Source: Austropuccinia psidii (lineage: Eukaryota; Basidiomycota; Pucciniomycetes; Pucciniales; Sphaerophragmiaceae). From it: a stretch of DNA of 64,000 nt. The notes beneath the pieces were generated by a model. It made no database searches and had not been told where the DNA came from. It saw only the letters and a list, made by a program, of their open reading frames with translations. This document shows, one piece after another, positions 1 to 11,456 of this stretch; the first letter of the stretch is position 1, and every line of letters begins with the position of its first letter. The DNA lies in contig JALGQZ010000011.1 in assembly GCA_023105745.1 (NCBI GenBank), positions 44,112,698 to 44,176,697 of the forward strand, in the 5' to 3' direction. A program made the translations under genes and the position numbers.

Positions 1-182
1 TTCTGGACTCAAAACTCAAAAGAGGTAAATTATGGTATCTTGTAGAGTGGAAAGGATTCAGTGAAGACCCAGAAAGAACCACTTGGGAACCAGCATCCAA
101 CCTTACCAACTCACCAGACCTTGTCAAGGATTTCCATTCATTGTATCCAGACAAGCCTGGTCCAATTACCTCAAGAGTTTGA
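1..182 (+). CDS. integrase C-terminal chromodomain (partial pol end)
   Basis: Reading from base 3, about 59 codons are open to a TGA at 180-182. The peptide contains WYLVEWKGF, then TTWEP and a DLVKDFH helix, which is the canonical chromodomain core (aromatic cage Y/W/W plus the WKGF turn). In chromoviruses this module sits at the C-terminus of integrase and directs integration toward modified histones. The 5' end is cut by the window. Unlike the divergent chromodomain-like tails at 18.0 kb and 40.2 kb, this one keeps the classical aromatic residues, so E1 belongs to a different lineage from E2 and E3. Confidence 0.9.
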   Translation, partial: LDSKLKRGKLWYLVEWKGFSEDPERTTWEPASNLTNSPDLVKDFHSLYPDKPGPITSRV

Positions 183-688
183 TTTTATGGTGCTTGGTGG
201 GGAGAAGAAGTTATGAAAGTAAGTTCCTCTCCTGGCATGCACCTTTAAGGGGGTATTCTACCCATATGTTGTTGTAAGCATCACCTTGGCCACTTTGTGA
301 GCACTTGTCAATTCTTTGGACAGGTTCAGGAAGCATACAACATCAATACCCTCCATTTGGACCTTATCAAGATATGGCCCAATGTTTTCTTTCTTTGTGT
401 TTCATTTTCTTTCTTTATTATCATTTCATTTTATGCCATTCATCATAATTCAAGACATTCATTACTTCAAGTCATTTACGGCAAATCTTTTCAGAAGCCA
501 TTTATGGCAATTCATTTCAGAAGTCATTTATGGCAATTCATTTCAGAAGTCATTTATGGCAATTCTTTTCAGTTTTATGGTGCTTGGTGGGGAGTGGAAG
601 TTATGAAAGTAAGTTCCATCTCCTGGTATGCATCCCTGAGGGTTCTACTTCTTGTAAAACATCACCTTGGCCACTCTGTGAGCATCAA
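182..688 (+). repeat. direct duplication with internal 26-bp tandem repeats
   Basis: A block of about 120 bp beginning TTTTATGGTGCTTGGTGGGG just after the pol stop (182-302) recurs at about 572-688 with scattered differences. Between them, about 466-570, lie three to four 26-bp units with the core CATTTATGGCAATTC. It is non-coding on the plus strand apart from chance frames. Such arrays are common between pol and the polypurine tract of large gypsy elements; no function can be read from sequence. The stretch 689-986 is A+T-rich with no feature recognised. Confidence 0.7.
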
Positions 689-986
689 ATGCTTGGTTTT
701 CATTTTTTCAGACACTTCTTGGCCAGAATCAAGCAACTCACCACAAGAAGGACCAGCCATCAGGAATTTTTCTTTATTTCTTTCTTTACTCTCATTTTCT
801 CTTATTATTTTCTTTCTTTCTTTACTTGTATAATTTTCTTTCTTTTATTTCTTTAAAGCAGCAGCATCCCCTCCCCAAATCATGTATTGGGAGGTTCCAT
901 TATCTTTTTTATTTTTTTTATTTATTTTTTAGTAGTTATAAGAGTGGGGATAGGAGTCAAACCAAACACAAACAAGGAAAAGGAAA

Positions 987-2227
987 CTAGTTATCTCTAC
1001 CCAAGTCATCAAAAGTTCTCTGGAAATCATTTATCAACTCATCTTCATACCAGGCAAATTTTGCAGCCATTTCTTCAGAAGCAGTACCTGGAATCGTCCT
1101 GTCATTGGCATACATAATCACCTCTCTGCTATTTCTGTCAACTCTCCTGAACCATCTGGCCACAGCATCTTGATTTTCACTAGCCGCGTTGGGATCTTCT
1201 CTGGTAACCCGGATAGGCCAACGTTCTCTTCTTTGGAATACTTGAGCGGCAGGAAACGGCAAAGGGGACATCCCATCTCTTCTTCTGCTGGAGCTGGCCA
1301 CAGGTTGGAGTTGACGGGAGGTGTTTATGGGTGAGTTTCTGGGCTGTTGAACTGGAGATGGTCTTACTGCTGGATTCAAGGCAGGCCTGGTGGTGTGGGA
1401 AGTAGTTGGTGATGGAGGAGGAAGGGTTGTAGGAATTGAAGCAAGCATTGGTTGGAAGGTTCTTGGAGTGCTGGGAACCACTTGGCTTTGGAATCTGGGG
1501 TTGGCAAGAGGTTGAGAAGAGGAATTGCTGGATGGATGGCCACTTGAATGAGGAATAACTTGAACTTCTTCACCATCCAACTCATCACTTCCTTCAGCAT
1601 CTGGATCTGATGGGGAATCAACAATTCTTCTTAGCTTCTTCACTACTTTCACCACTCCATCAGCATTGGTCCTTGAAATGGGAATTTCTGAGCTGTAGTG
1701 GATGGGCCTACCACCAATCGGAATGGGCCCTCCAACATTAGTCCACCTGGCCACATCCCTCTGCCTGGAACCAGTCACTACATCAAAATATCAGCATCAA
1801 TTCAACCAAGAAATGCAAATCACTCACATTGAGAAAATCCAGAAGTGGCATCAGGGGTAGGTTCCTCAAGAATGGGGAATTCCTGCCCATAAGGCCCATC
1901 CTTCCTACTCCACAAGTGTCTCTTGACCCGGGACAAAGTTGATCCGGTACGGCGGCATGGCTTCTTCCCAATAAAGCAGAAATGGCATTTTGACGATCGA
2001 GGATTGTAATGTTGAAAGCAATCCTTCCCCCTGGCCAAACACTCAGTACAGGCAGGATCAAGAACTTCAACTGCTCTGAACCCATCATATGTTTGGGAGG
2101 GGTCAAAATGGCCAGAAGACGCCATGGAGGGAGAAGACAATCGACTGAAGATGCCAGAACCATGAAGAACAGACGGTGGCGGTGCAGAAGGGGAAGATTC
2201 AGTGAGTTCAGTCAGTTTGGAACTCAT
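987..2227 (-). CDS. antisense spliced gene with Zn2Cys6-like cluster inside E1
   Basis: Two exons on the strand opposite to pol: 2227-1828 and 1777-987, separated by a 50-nt intron (GTGAGT ... GATGTAG, branch-like GCTGATA). Joining keeps the frame and gives about 396 residues with no stop. An upstream open extension to 2281 has no ATG, so I chose the ATG at 2227. The N-terminal third holds cysteines spaced C-x2-C-x6-C-x10-C-x2-C-x6-C, which fits the fungal Zn(II)2Cys6 signature. A Pro/Ser-rich middle follows, then a conserved-looking C-terminus containing EVIMYAND and a DFQRTFDDLG helix. The gene lies between pol and the LTR, tail toward pol. A DNA- or RNA-binding regulator is an inference; the cluster lacks the usual basic RxRKxKC pattern. 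It resembles unnamed proteins I associate with A. psidii. Apparently intact. Confidence 0.75.
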
Positions 2228-2339
2228 AACTGAAGAAAGTGCAAGCAGAAGATTCAAGACGTCAGAATCAATCCACTCCACATCAAGAAAAAGAAATTTG
2301 ACTCAAGGAACTGGGGCCATAACTCAATTATGCCCCACC

Positions 2340-2960
2340 TCAAAGCCTCTAAGGTGAAGGTTCATACCCCTTTGGGGCTGAACTCATCACCCAGGGCCTC
2401 CCCTGCAACTTTGGGGAGGCCAGGATCTTGATGGTCCTGGACCCCATCAATGGGTCCAGGCCATGTAGGAAAAAAAATGGGTAAGGGCCATTTCTGGACC
2501 CCTTGGTCACCCTGGGTCCCCAGTAAATTTGGGCCCAGGGGCTCTATTTTGGTCCTGGGGGCCTCCAATAGCCCCCACGGACCGCGGCGTACGGCCCACG
2601 GCCCACGGACCGCGGACCACGGACCACGGACCGCGGCGTACGGACCGCGGACCGTAGGATCCCAAAAACATCAAAAGGCCTATTATGGCCAAAAAACCAG
2701 AAAAATCAAAAAAAATTGCCCTAATCACCAAAACACCCAGCAAGGCCAAAAAGGCCATAAAAAGCAAGATACATCAAGATCACTCAAGATGGAGGCCACA
2801 GTCCAAAACCCACTGGGAGGGCTGCCTGAGGCCAATTCCTTGGATCATGGGGACAAGACCCCTTGGAGGTTCATTGAATGGATTAAGTCTGGGCCAATGA
2901 GTACAAGTCATATACTCATTGGGCACCAATTTTTGAGCACAAGTGCTCAATGGCCTTTAT
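2340..2960. repeat. GC-rich palindromic block 5' of the antisense gene
   Basis: In an otherwise A+T-rich region this stretch is G+C-rich and full of short hairpins, for example CCTCCCC..GGGGAGG near 2398 and TGGACCC..GGGTCCA near 2440. At about 2578-2660 it becomes a tandem array built on CGGACCACGG / CGGACCGCGG. It lies just upstream of the antisense gene and downstream of pol, so it could hold that gene's promoter or a transcription barrier. Open frames here (183 aa on plus, 86 aa on minus) are by-products of the repeats. The stretch 2961-3230 holds no gene. Confidence 0.55.
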
Positions 2961-3230
2961 TCTGGGATATATCCCAAGGCCACATCCCAAGACATGGCTG
3001 ATTGAATCAAAAGAAAGAATTGCATACTCTGGAAGGAATACTCACTCAAATTTGAAAAGAAAGGGGGGAATCAATTGAATTTGGCAGGGAAGAAGTAATA
3101 AAGGATTTTCAGGATAATGGTCAAGAGGAAAGAAATTTAAAAAGAAAATTTTTTTTGAAAAAAATGTGGGGATATTGAGATGCCACTCAACAGTGGCAGG
3201 GTATTATGGTGTTCAGGAGCCCACCAGTTT

Positions 3231-3244
3231 CAAGAGGGGGATAC
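3231..3244 (+). promoter_or_regulatory. polypurine tract of E1
   Basis: CAAGAGGGGGATAC directly precedes the LTR start TGTAACA. A purine run abutting the 3' LTR primes plus-strand DNA synthesis in LTR retroelements, and its position fixes both the element's orientation and the LTR boundary. Confidence 0.75.
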
Positions 3245-4013
3245 TGTAACAACCATCCATCAGGGGTAAGGGTATTCATTCATACACCCACTCAAACACC
3301 TCAAATCAGCAAATCCAGTATCTGCATCAGCAGTCAGTTTCAGCAATCTTCATTCTGAAACATGCATACAGTTTGGTACATCAATACAGCCTGTCAATAC
3401 TTGTACAGGATGGATTCACCCTAATACAGTTTCAATACACCAGTATGAAACTGTATGATCACTCCAATACACCACACCTCTTGTACAGGTCCTGTACAGC
3501 TGTACAAGACCTGTATTGGCCAGACTCAATTCAATCATCAAATATTCTCATGAAAATTCTTCCTCTGGATCAGGGCTGGTGATTCTCACATATACCAGCC
3601 CCTCTTTCTCCCCCCTGGGGACTTTTCCCCAGTTAATTAATTTAGTTGATTTATTATTATCTGAATATTCTTATCCTTATATTTTGGGTATTATATTTAT
3701 TTAATCTTAAGTTAGTCTTTGTTTTTTTTTCTTTCTTCGCCTGTACAGTATGAGTTGGGTGGCCATATCCTTATTAACCCTTCTCTTTCCATTCTGACAG
3801 GTTGAAACAGTGGACTTGGACTTGTTTGTGGTTGGCTCTTCTATTTCTTATTCTTATTTCTTTTGTTGCTGCTTTTCTTATATTCATTCTTTTAGTAATT
3901 CATTTTTAACACTCTTAAGTGTACCTCATCTTATCTTATCTTTGAGCCCTCCATAAGTGAGTCCCAGTTTACTGAGTGCCAGGCCCTCTTCACTTTGAAG
4001 AGCCCCTGTGACA
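3245..4013 (+). repeat. 3' LTR of E1
   Basis: This 769-bp segment begins TGTAACAACC and ends CCCCTGTGACA (6 of 7 terminal inverted bases match). It carries several CTGTACAG-type palindromes around 3370-3520. A pyrimidine-rich, TATA-poor region at 3640-3900 could hold promoter and polyadenylation signals, but I cannot place them. The left boundary is set by the polypurine tract, the right by the inverted terminal bases. The short frames at 3373-3704 are not genes. Confidence 0.75.
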
Positions 4014-5539
4014 TAGTACTATATGCCAAAAATAGGTAGGTAATTAAGTAGAATAAAGGCTTAACTTAGTTTTGGAACTGGATTTTACTTATGAAGGACT
4101 TCAAAAGACAAATAAATTCTTTTCAATAAGGAATATATATGTAGGGTTGAATGATTATAGCATACAATATCTGCATGAAGATTAAAATAGAACGCAAAGC
4201 CTTTTCCATCAATGAATATTTTTGAAGATATCTCATATAATGCAGTACATATGTATTGTATAGAATAACAAAATATTACTATGTTGAAAGTTCTTTGATA
4301 CTCCAGTGGCTTGGAAGAACCTGGAATATAAATAAATATTAGAATCCTGGGTAAAATCCAATTCAGAGGAGAGATCCAAGCCCATTCCATTCTGTGTCTA
4401 AGCTAAATCTCAAATGAAACACCTACTTTCAGGTGCAGCCAATGCGCTCATGGTAAATAAGTAAGCTATCTGTAATTTATGCTCATTTTTTCATGCTCAA
4501 AAGTTACATTTAGGGGACTCACCACATTCTTTACTTAAAGGTAATTATTATCAATATTCAAATTGGGCTTATCCATGAAGAACTATTTTTATAATCATAA
4601 TTTTATATGATAACTCTATAATAATCAAAGTTGATAACTATTGAGAAATTTTGTAAGTGATTGTACTGTCTTACATGTAGTATTTCACATCCTTAGACTT
4701 GAAAGAATTTTTTTTGACTCTAGTAATCAGATAAGAGTTTTATAAATTAAAATTTTAAATTAATTTAGGATCTTGTTATATATTGATTTATTTGAAAAAA
4801 AGCTGAGGATTAAAAATGAATCTTATTTAATTTTTTCCCACTTATTTATATTATATAGGGATAAGGCAGGTATTTATGTTGAAATTACCAGATCTTCACA
4901 AAAACACACCTTTTATGAAAAGACTTATATTTATTTGTATTTCTGAGTGTTTGAAGACAATCTAATTACTGTTAAAAGATTGGTGAAAGAAACTTGTGTA
5001 GGTTCCCCAAAACCAACCCCAATTAAATAAGGAAAAGCCAACAAATCGTTTTTCCCAGGAACCACCATTCAGGATTCTGAATGTGAGCAAATGTTTTTAA
5101 AAAGCTTTAAAAAACAGTTTTTTTAATATTTTCTTCTTTCTGTCTTACTATGACTACAAGAAAAGGTTTTCCATACTCCATCCAATTTGATGGGAGTAAA
5201 TTCATAATTGGAAATTATTTTACAAAAGAGACAAGCAAGGGAAAAAACCCCAGTGGAAAAGAATCCACACAAGGAAGTGCCCTATCCCAAAGGAAATTCA
5301 TTGAGATGACAATTATTTCTGGACCATAATTGGAACTAAGTATTAACCCTTCAATCAGAGATAAATCACATTTATAAGGATCAAATAGACATATAATTGA
5401 GCCATAAGAAACAGTATTACACAGTATGAAAAGAGAAGAATTGGGAAATTTTACCCCAAATCCACCAATGAGTGGTGAGCTCTTGGTACATTATCAAGTA
5501 ATTAATTCAAGAGAAAGAAATGGTGAAACTATCCAATGT
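4014..5539. other. A+T-rich interval, no gene recognised
   Basis: This stretch lies between the E1 LTR and the first recognisable gag residues of E0. It could hold the degraded 5' LTR and leader of E0, but I could not match it to any other LTR in the window. No frame here resembles a known protein. Confidence 0.5.
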
Positions 5540-8068
5540 ATGGAATCAACTATTTTCCAAATTTCAAATCAAAAAGATAAATGAGTATCACAGAAAAAGG
5601 AGGGAGGAAAGCAATGTAGAAGTGCAAGTAGCTCCTACCAGAAATCCTCAAGTCAATCAGACTCCCCAATAAGGGAGTAGGGACAAGAAAAGAAGTTGGA
5701 AGAATCAATACTACCCTGATTGAAGGATTCCCAGAATTCAAAAAGATTCCATAGAGAATTTTTTCAAAACAGCCATAACTTTGAGGGAAATAATAGAGAA
5801 AGAAGAAAAAAGAATGAGACAACCATCTTTCCCAAAGAAATCACTTTGTCTCCTGATGTTATAAATACCTTAGAAGGAATTAAAAACAGAATCTTACCTT
5901 CAAACAACATTAAAATTATTTAATTATAATTAAAATGAATAAATAGCAGTTAATTATCCTTATCCCAAATTGCTGGAAAAAGTAAGAAAGAGATAGATAA
6001 TATAAAATTTATTGTTTAAGGCAATAAAACAAAAAATTCAATAAATAATACTCAAAAATTGATAGAGGGACAACAAGGATTGTATAAAAATATCAAAGAA
6101 ATTAAAAATAAAACCTTAAAAATGAATTATGACCCAAGTATTGATAATATAACATGAAAATTAAATAAATTATACATATATGTTGAAATATTCTAAGAAA
6201 AGACTTGCTCACCCCAAGAATTACTTTTGGACCATGTAGAAAAAAGTGATGAAGAAATATTTAGTGTTTAATATCAAATTCATAATGAGATTACATTAAT
6301 TACTGAGAAAACGGATACTATAAATGAGGCTAAATTAAATTTGACAACGCTATAAACACATTTTGTCATATAAGAAGTCGTGTTAAAACAAAAGTAGAAG
6401 TAATAAATAATTTTATGAAAAAATCAAGCCAACATGGAAATGATTAGCTACAAATGAAAGAAGTATCTCAACTCAAAGAATGACCAACATTCACAGGAGA
6501 AGTTGAATACAATCATATGTCACTTATAACACAATTGATATGCTTCAAGAATATTATGCCATACCATATGAACAAATAACTGCAACATCGCACTCAATAT
6601 TTGAGAAATATGTAAAGAAATGGTGTGATAGCATAAGAAAGGAAAATGAACAGAGATAACTGGCCTTGGTGAAAAAAAGAAATTCTTTCCAAATTGGAAA
6701 ATGATGCCTGGAGGTATAAAATGTAGAATGCATTTGAAGATTTATTCTTTGATAAAGATAAGGAAAAAATTTTCATTTATTCCTAAAACAAGTCAAAAAT
6801 TTGAATTTCCCATATCCAGAAATTTCACAAAAAATAAGAAATGTGGAGGTGAAATTCAACAATCCCTAAAAAATAGATGCATAGATCCATGCTCCGCAGA
6901 AAAGTACATTAATTCACTCAAAAATATTGTGACGAGAACAAAGATTGGAAGAACCTGGAAAAATTGGACATAAAAAGTCCAAATAAACAAAAAACCCTTC
7001 CTAACCTAACAATACCAATGAGAAATGGAAATGCCATAGATGTGGTGGTATTGTGCACTTGGCCAATCATTTCCTTGAAGACGCAAAAAAATAATGGAAT
7101 TATAGATAAAAAAGAAAACAATGACAAAGAAGAAGAGTCTTCTTCTGAAGAAGAAAATGAGGAATGAGAGAACTCTTAAAGTGATTAAATCAATATAATT
7201 AATGCCAAAAATGAGAATATTGGTTTACTCTATGACATATTCAATGTCAACTATAGCTTATCACAAATTGGAAAATCTGATGCATGCCTTACAAGCATAC
7301 AAGATTCCAAATTTCATAGAAAAAAACCTGAAAAAGGGATGGGGTATACAGCTGTGAAGTCTATTATAAGAATTTTTATGATAAAAAATCAACAAGAAAG
7401 GATAAAGTTAGATACAGGTGCATATTTTACTTGTGTTGGGAAAATATATCTAAAAAAATTTATAGCACATTGAGAAGATAGGCTTATAGCAATTCAAGGG
7501 GTAAAATTCAGTAGTGCAATTGAAAGAATGAAAAGCCTTGTAATTATTAATTTAAAATTCATTTTCCCACATCCAGCTCAATGTATAAGACTAAAACTAG
7601 AGCTTGAAGTAATGGAAAACTGTACCAGTGATCACTTCATAATTAGAAATGATTATCTGTCATAATATGGAATAGATATATAAAACCAAAAAGATAGGTT
7701 TTTACAATAGGAGGTAATAAAACAAACAAATTTTCCTTCTTATATAATAAGAGAAAAATTACCGTCACAAAAAAATGAAGAAACTAGCCCAAAAACACCA
7801 TTTATTAATAAGTGAACAGTTGAAAGAGGAAGAATTGTATGAAAAATTAAAAGAAAAAATGAAAGAAAGGCTGTTTGATCTTGTGTATAGATACCAAAAA
7901 AGCCTTTGAAAATGATAAAGAGGAATTAAGATCTATAATTGGCCATGAAGTAGATATTATACAAAATTTAGAAAATACTTATACACCATTTTTTAGAAGA
8001 CCAACTTATCCAGGAAGCTGGAGAGGAAGAAGATCCTGAGAGGTCCACATCAAAGAATTGATGGACGT
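5540..8068 (+). pseudogene. degenerate gypsy gag-protease-RT start (E0, left part)
   Basis: Plus-strand remains related to E2, with many stops. Recognisable pieces in order: a gag segment ending FPKK (about 5700-5850); a capsid piece like the E2 EYNHI region (about 6450-6560); a segment with CGGE, RC.DPC and TRTKIGRTW (about 6841-6965), matching E2; a zinc knuckle at 7032-7073 whose last Cys is Phe; a protease motif LDTGA near 7405; and the pre-RT motif FRRPTYPGS near 7990. The frame then reads KELMDV and is cut by the LTR of H at 8069. It resumes at 37284. The A+T richness and dense stops make it the oldest element here. Confidence 0.8.
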
Positions 8069-8599
8069 TGTGCTAGCTCCTTTTGGTGTGGGATAAAATA
8101 AGGCAGTACTTTGAGAGGGAAATTATTGGTAAGTCTGTTTTGAATTTCAGAATTGTCCAATAACCATGGGTGCTAAGGTGTATTAGCTGCCCCTCTAAAT
8201 AATATTGAATAGTCAGCCTACAGAGAATCACAAAATAAAATAAAATTTGTGGCTTTACTAGATAGAGAAGACTTATCAGCAGTCTTTAAATTAGACATAT
8301 CAATAACACTACAGTAAAACTTTGATTTAAAACTAAAATTTATAATAAAATAAAGAATAAGATTTCTTTGTTATTTTAATAAAGGTAATTATAATGTTTT
8401 TCCTGGTTTTCTGTTATTTTAATAAGACTAATAAGAATATTTCATTTTATTTTTTTATTTTTATTCTTGTATGTTGATTATAATGATTTTTATATTAATA
8501 CTAATAATAAGACTACTGGATTTGATTTTTTAATATTTTTTAATAATATTTTTAATACTGACTTTATATCACTACTAATTTTTTTTAATAATCCCAGGC

Positions 8600-8895
8600 T
8601 TCTGAGAAAGGCTACTAAGCTTTTCACTATGGTTATGCTACTATTCTCCAACAACACTAAGCTTTTCCCTATGGTTATACTACTGTTCTTCAACAATACT
8701 AAGCTACTGAGCTTTTTACTATGGTTGTACTACTATTCTTTAACAATACTAAGCGACTGAGCTTTTTACTATGGTTGTACTACTATTCTTCAACAATAAT
8801 AAGCTACTGAGAAAGGCTACTAAACTTTTCACTATGGTTGTACTACTATTATTAAACAATACTAAGCTACTGAGCTTTTTAAGACTAGAAAACAC
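8600..8895. repeat. tandem repeat inside H LTR, about 60-bp units
   Basis: Units contain AAGCTACTGAG, a TTTTCACTATGGTT stretch and TACTACTATTCT, repeated four to five times. Fewer copies of the same unit occur at 29925-30075, and variants at 54285-54440 and 57100-57260, so copy number varies between LTRs. The 97-aa frame over it is repeat-generated. Confidence 0.75.
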
Positions 8896-9607
8896 TACTA
8901 CTACTATAGATATACTGCTAGTTCAGGGATGGTTGTGATTATGGATAGTGGGAACTTGTTCCATGATGATGGGGAAAATGAGGGAGAGAGGACCTCTATT
9001 TATAGCTTTTGGGCCTCCATAGAGCTTCTCAAAACAGGGTACTTAGAAAAAACATAGTTGAGAGGTTTTAGCTGGTGAGATGTGTAGTTTTGGTGTAGCA
9101 ATGTGACACGGGATCCAAGTTCTGACCAAGGAGATTGAGCTTTCACATTAATTGGTAATTATAGGTATGCACCTGGAATTGCTTTGAATTCTGACCAATC
9201 AAATGATGTTATTATTTTGCTGTACTTTGGACGTGAATTCTGACCAATGAGATTGATTTATCACGTAAATTGATAATTATAGGTATGTACCATGAATTAA
9301 TTTGATTTCTGACCAATCAAATGATGTTCTGATAAGTCTTGAATAATTTGTGGTTTGTATTTGAAAGGATTAGTCAGCTGCTATGCAATTGTTGTTATTT
9401 TAATGTCCAGCTTATGGGTTAGGTTAAAATAATTCTTTTTTTAAAAGAATACTTTCTGTTTTATTCCAAAAGTATTTTATTACTCTGTTTTGGCTTTTTC
9501 ATCCTTCTTGGAACTTACACAAACAATAACTATGAAATTGCCTTCAATGTGGCTTGAACCAGCTAAATGAACAATCCATAGGTGAATAGCTCCTTCTTGT
9601 CAACTGA

Positions 9608-9721
9608 CACTCCCAGAATTTTGCAGTTGTTGCGGTCCGCAGTGACACCTGACAAATGCTGAATCATCCGCAACAATTGGGTGTTGCTGCGGACTGTAAC
9701 TACTGCAAAATGCTGGTAGTG
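9608..9721. mobile_element. 114-bp CACTA-type MITE
   Basis: It has 35-bp terminal inverted repeats beginning CACTCCCAG and CACTACCAG, with 30 of 35 positions paired, and is flanked by TGA on both sides (9605-9607 and 9722-9724). Ends in CACT plus a 3-bp duplication are the hallmark of the CACTA/EnSpm superfamily. It is non-coding and would need a transposase supplied in trans. It sits directly against the next element, sharing one TGA. Confidence 0.85.
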
Positions 9722-9724
9722 TGA

Positions 9725-11456
9725 CACATCAGGAAAATGCCTGATGTTTCAAATGCAACGTCGCGCTGAAATTGCATTACATTACACAACGTCAAGAAAC
9801 CTCACAGCTGACATAACAGTCTTTCAATTAGTAGAAATGTTTAATTTCACAATTTGTTTATGATCAGTCTCTCAGTTCATATCTTTGAAATACCAATTCC
9901 TTTTGAATTTATGCCATCTGCAGCTACAGTACCTATGTAGAAATATATTTACAAATTTTTTGGCCCTAATTTTTTAAAATTCCTGTGCTATGGCTGCAAA
10001 ATTTAACATATTAATCACAGGAGCTCACATATAATAAAAAGATAAAATTCATGACACCAATTCTAAATTTCAAGAAAAATAGTGTCTCTAAACCTCCTAC
10101 ACATACGTGCCAATGGTACCAATTTTCCAAATATGTGTTCCCAGAAAGCCTTTGAGATTCTCAGCTAAACCTCCTTAATAAAGAATCTCATATAAGGTGA
10201 GAAAGAATACTATATAAACCTACTGAATTTTGCTCCAATTCTTTGGCTTTTGTAGAAAATGTTTGCTTGAGTTCTTCTTTTTTGGTGAAAATTTTATGAA
10301 TTTTGTTTTGCTCATAATATCTGTTGATTAGTGCTTAGTATTTGCAGCCAAGAGTTGCAATTCATTTATTTTTCTGGCTTTGATCAATGAATATTTTTAA
10401 AAAGTACTATAAAATAGATAAAAAGCTATATTCAATTATGTTGTGTTAAAAGATATAGAACAAGGAGCAAATTAGAGATAAGAAATAAGGAATGAAGAGC
10501 ATGTGATATCAACTCACAAAAAAGTAACAAGATAAAAAATACCAGTATATAATAGAATTTTGAAAAGAGGTCAGGAAACGCAAAGTACACAATGAGATCT
10601 AGAAAAATTAAGGGGAGGAGCATTAGAGTTTTTTAATGAGATTAGTGAAGTAGAATGATAAACAAAGTAATTAGTGTGAATTAGTAGCTGATTGGAAAAG
10701 CTATTTTGGGAGAAAAGGAATGATTACCAATTCTTTAATTGCTTTTTGATGGTATTTAAATGGTAAGTTGCATCTTGATTGTTTGAGTAAATGTGTGACA
10801 TTTGTGCCATTCCAAGTTGCAGTATCCTTTGATAGCTGTTTTTTATGTTTTACTGAGCAAAATCAAACCAACAACTTGAACATCTGGCCTTGATTCCGAA
10901 AGATTGAATTGCATAAAAACTTTTCAGTTAGAGAAATCATAACATCAGGCCTTCAATGTTTGTTTTTGTAAAGTAAATAAAATTCAAAATTAATAAAGGT
11001 ACCTTTAAAATTTATAGTAGTGTATCTTGTTTGTATGGAATTTTAAAAAAAGGTTTTGTGAAAGATCACGGTTGTAAAATATTTCTGGGCTGTAGTCTTA
11101 AGGAGAGGATTGAGGTTGTTTTAGGTTTCAAGAATGCATACACGGCTCAGGTTTCTGAGCTGCACAACCTCAAGTATTTTATCTATGAGGGCTTTGCAAA
11201 ACTAGTACCCCCTGGATTTGTCAACCATCTTAACCAGTAAACTGGATAGACTTGCAATTTGAATGAGTGCAAATCTCCATGACAAGAGAGGAGTGAAAAC
11301 TAACAACAGAAAAAAAAATAAGTAAAACAAGCAAATAAAAAGAATGAATGTCAGAGTAAGATGAGTTGTGCACAGTCAAAGGATGTCACCCCCTGCAACA
11401 TCACTGAAACGTTGGCGCGACATTTTGGCTGAAATTTCAACCCTTTTCCTGGTGTG
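9725..11456. mobile_element. 1.7-kb CAC-ended non-autonomous DNA element
   Basis: The ends are CACATCAGGAAAATG and, reversed, CACACCAGGAAAAGG (13 of 15 match). TGA flanks it on each side (9722-9724 and 11457-11459). Ends and duplication length fit a CACTA relative. No transposase is recognisable inside. The subterminal zones share GTCGCGC and GGCGCGAC, and the centre is A+T-rich. Confidence 0.7.
11031..11240 (+). other. small ORF of 69 codons inside the 1.7-kb element
   Basis: The predicted peptide has ordinary composition rather than low complexity, with stretches such as GCSLKERIEVVLGFK and KLVPPGFVNHLNQ. I do not recognise it. It may be a captured host exon or a chance frame; no splice sites or start context decide this. 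Confidence 0.25.

Larger units (their letters stand above)
1..4013 (+). mobile_element. Ty3/gypsy chromovirus E1, 3' half
   Basis: The window opens inside the integrase C-terminus of a plus-strand Ty3/gypsy element. After the pol stop come about 3 kb of extra sequence holding an antisense gene, then a polypurine run and one LTR. The LTR begins TGTAACA and ends TGTGACA, a near-perfect terminal inverted repeat. The 5' half and 5' LTR lie outside the window, so the target duplication (expected TAGTA from the right flank) cannot be confirmed. The 3-kb space between pol and LTR is far longer than in a minimal chromovirus and is where this element carries its accessory gene. Confidence 0.85.

Noticed and set aside
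2362..3001. 183-aa plus-strand and 86-aa minus-strand frames
   Set aside because: They follow the GC-rich tandem repeat and have repeat-like composition on both strands.
8467..8760. 97-aa frame rich in Phe and Asn
   Set aside because: It lies in the tandem-repeat part of the H LTR and is not conserved in the partner LTR.
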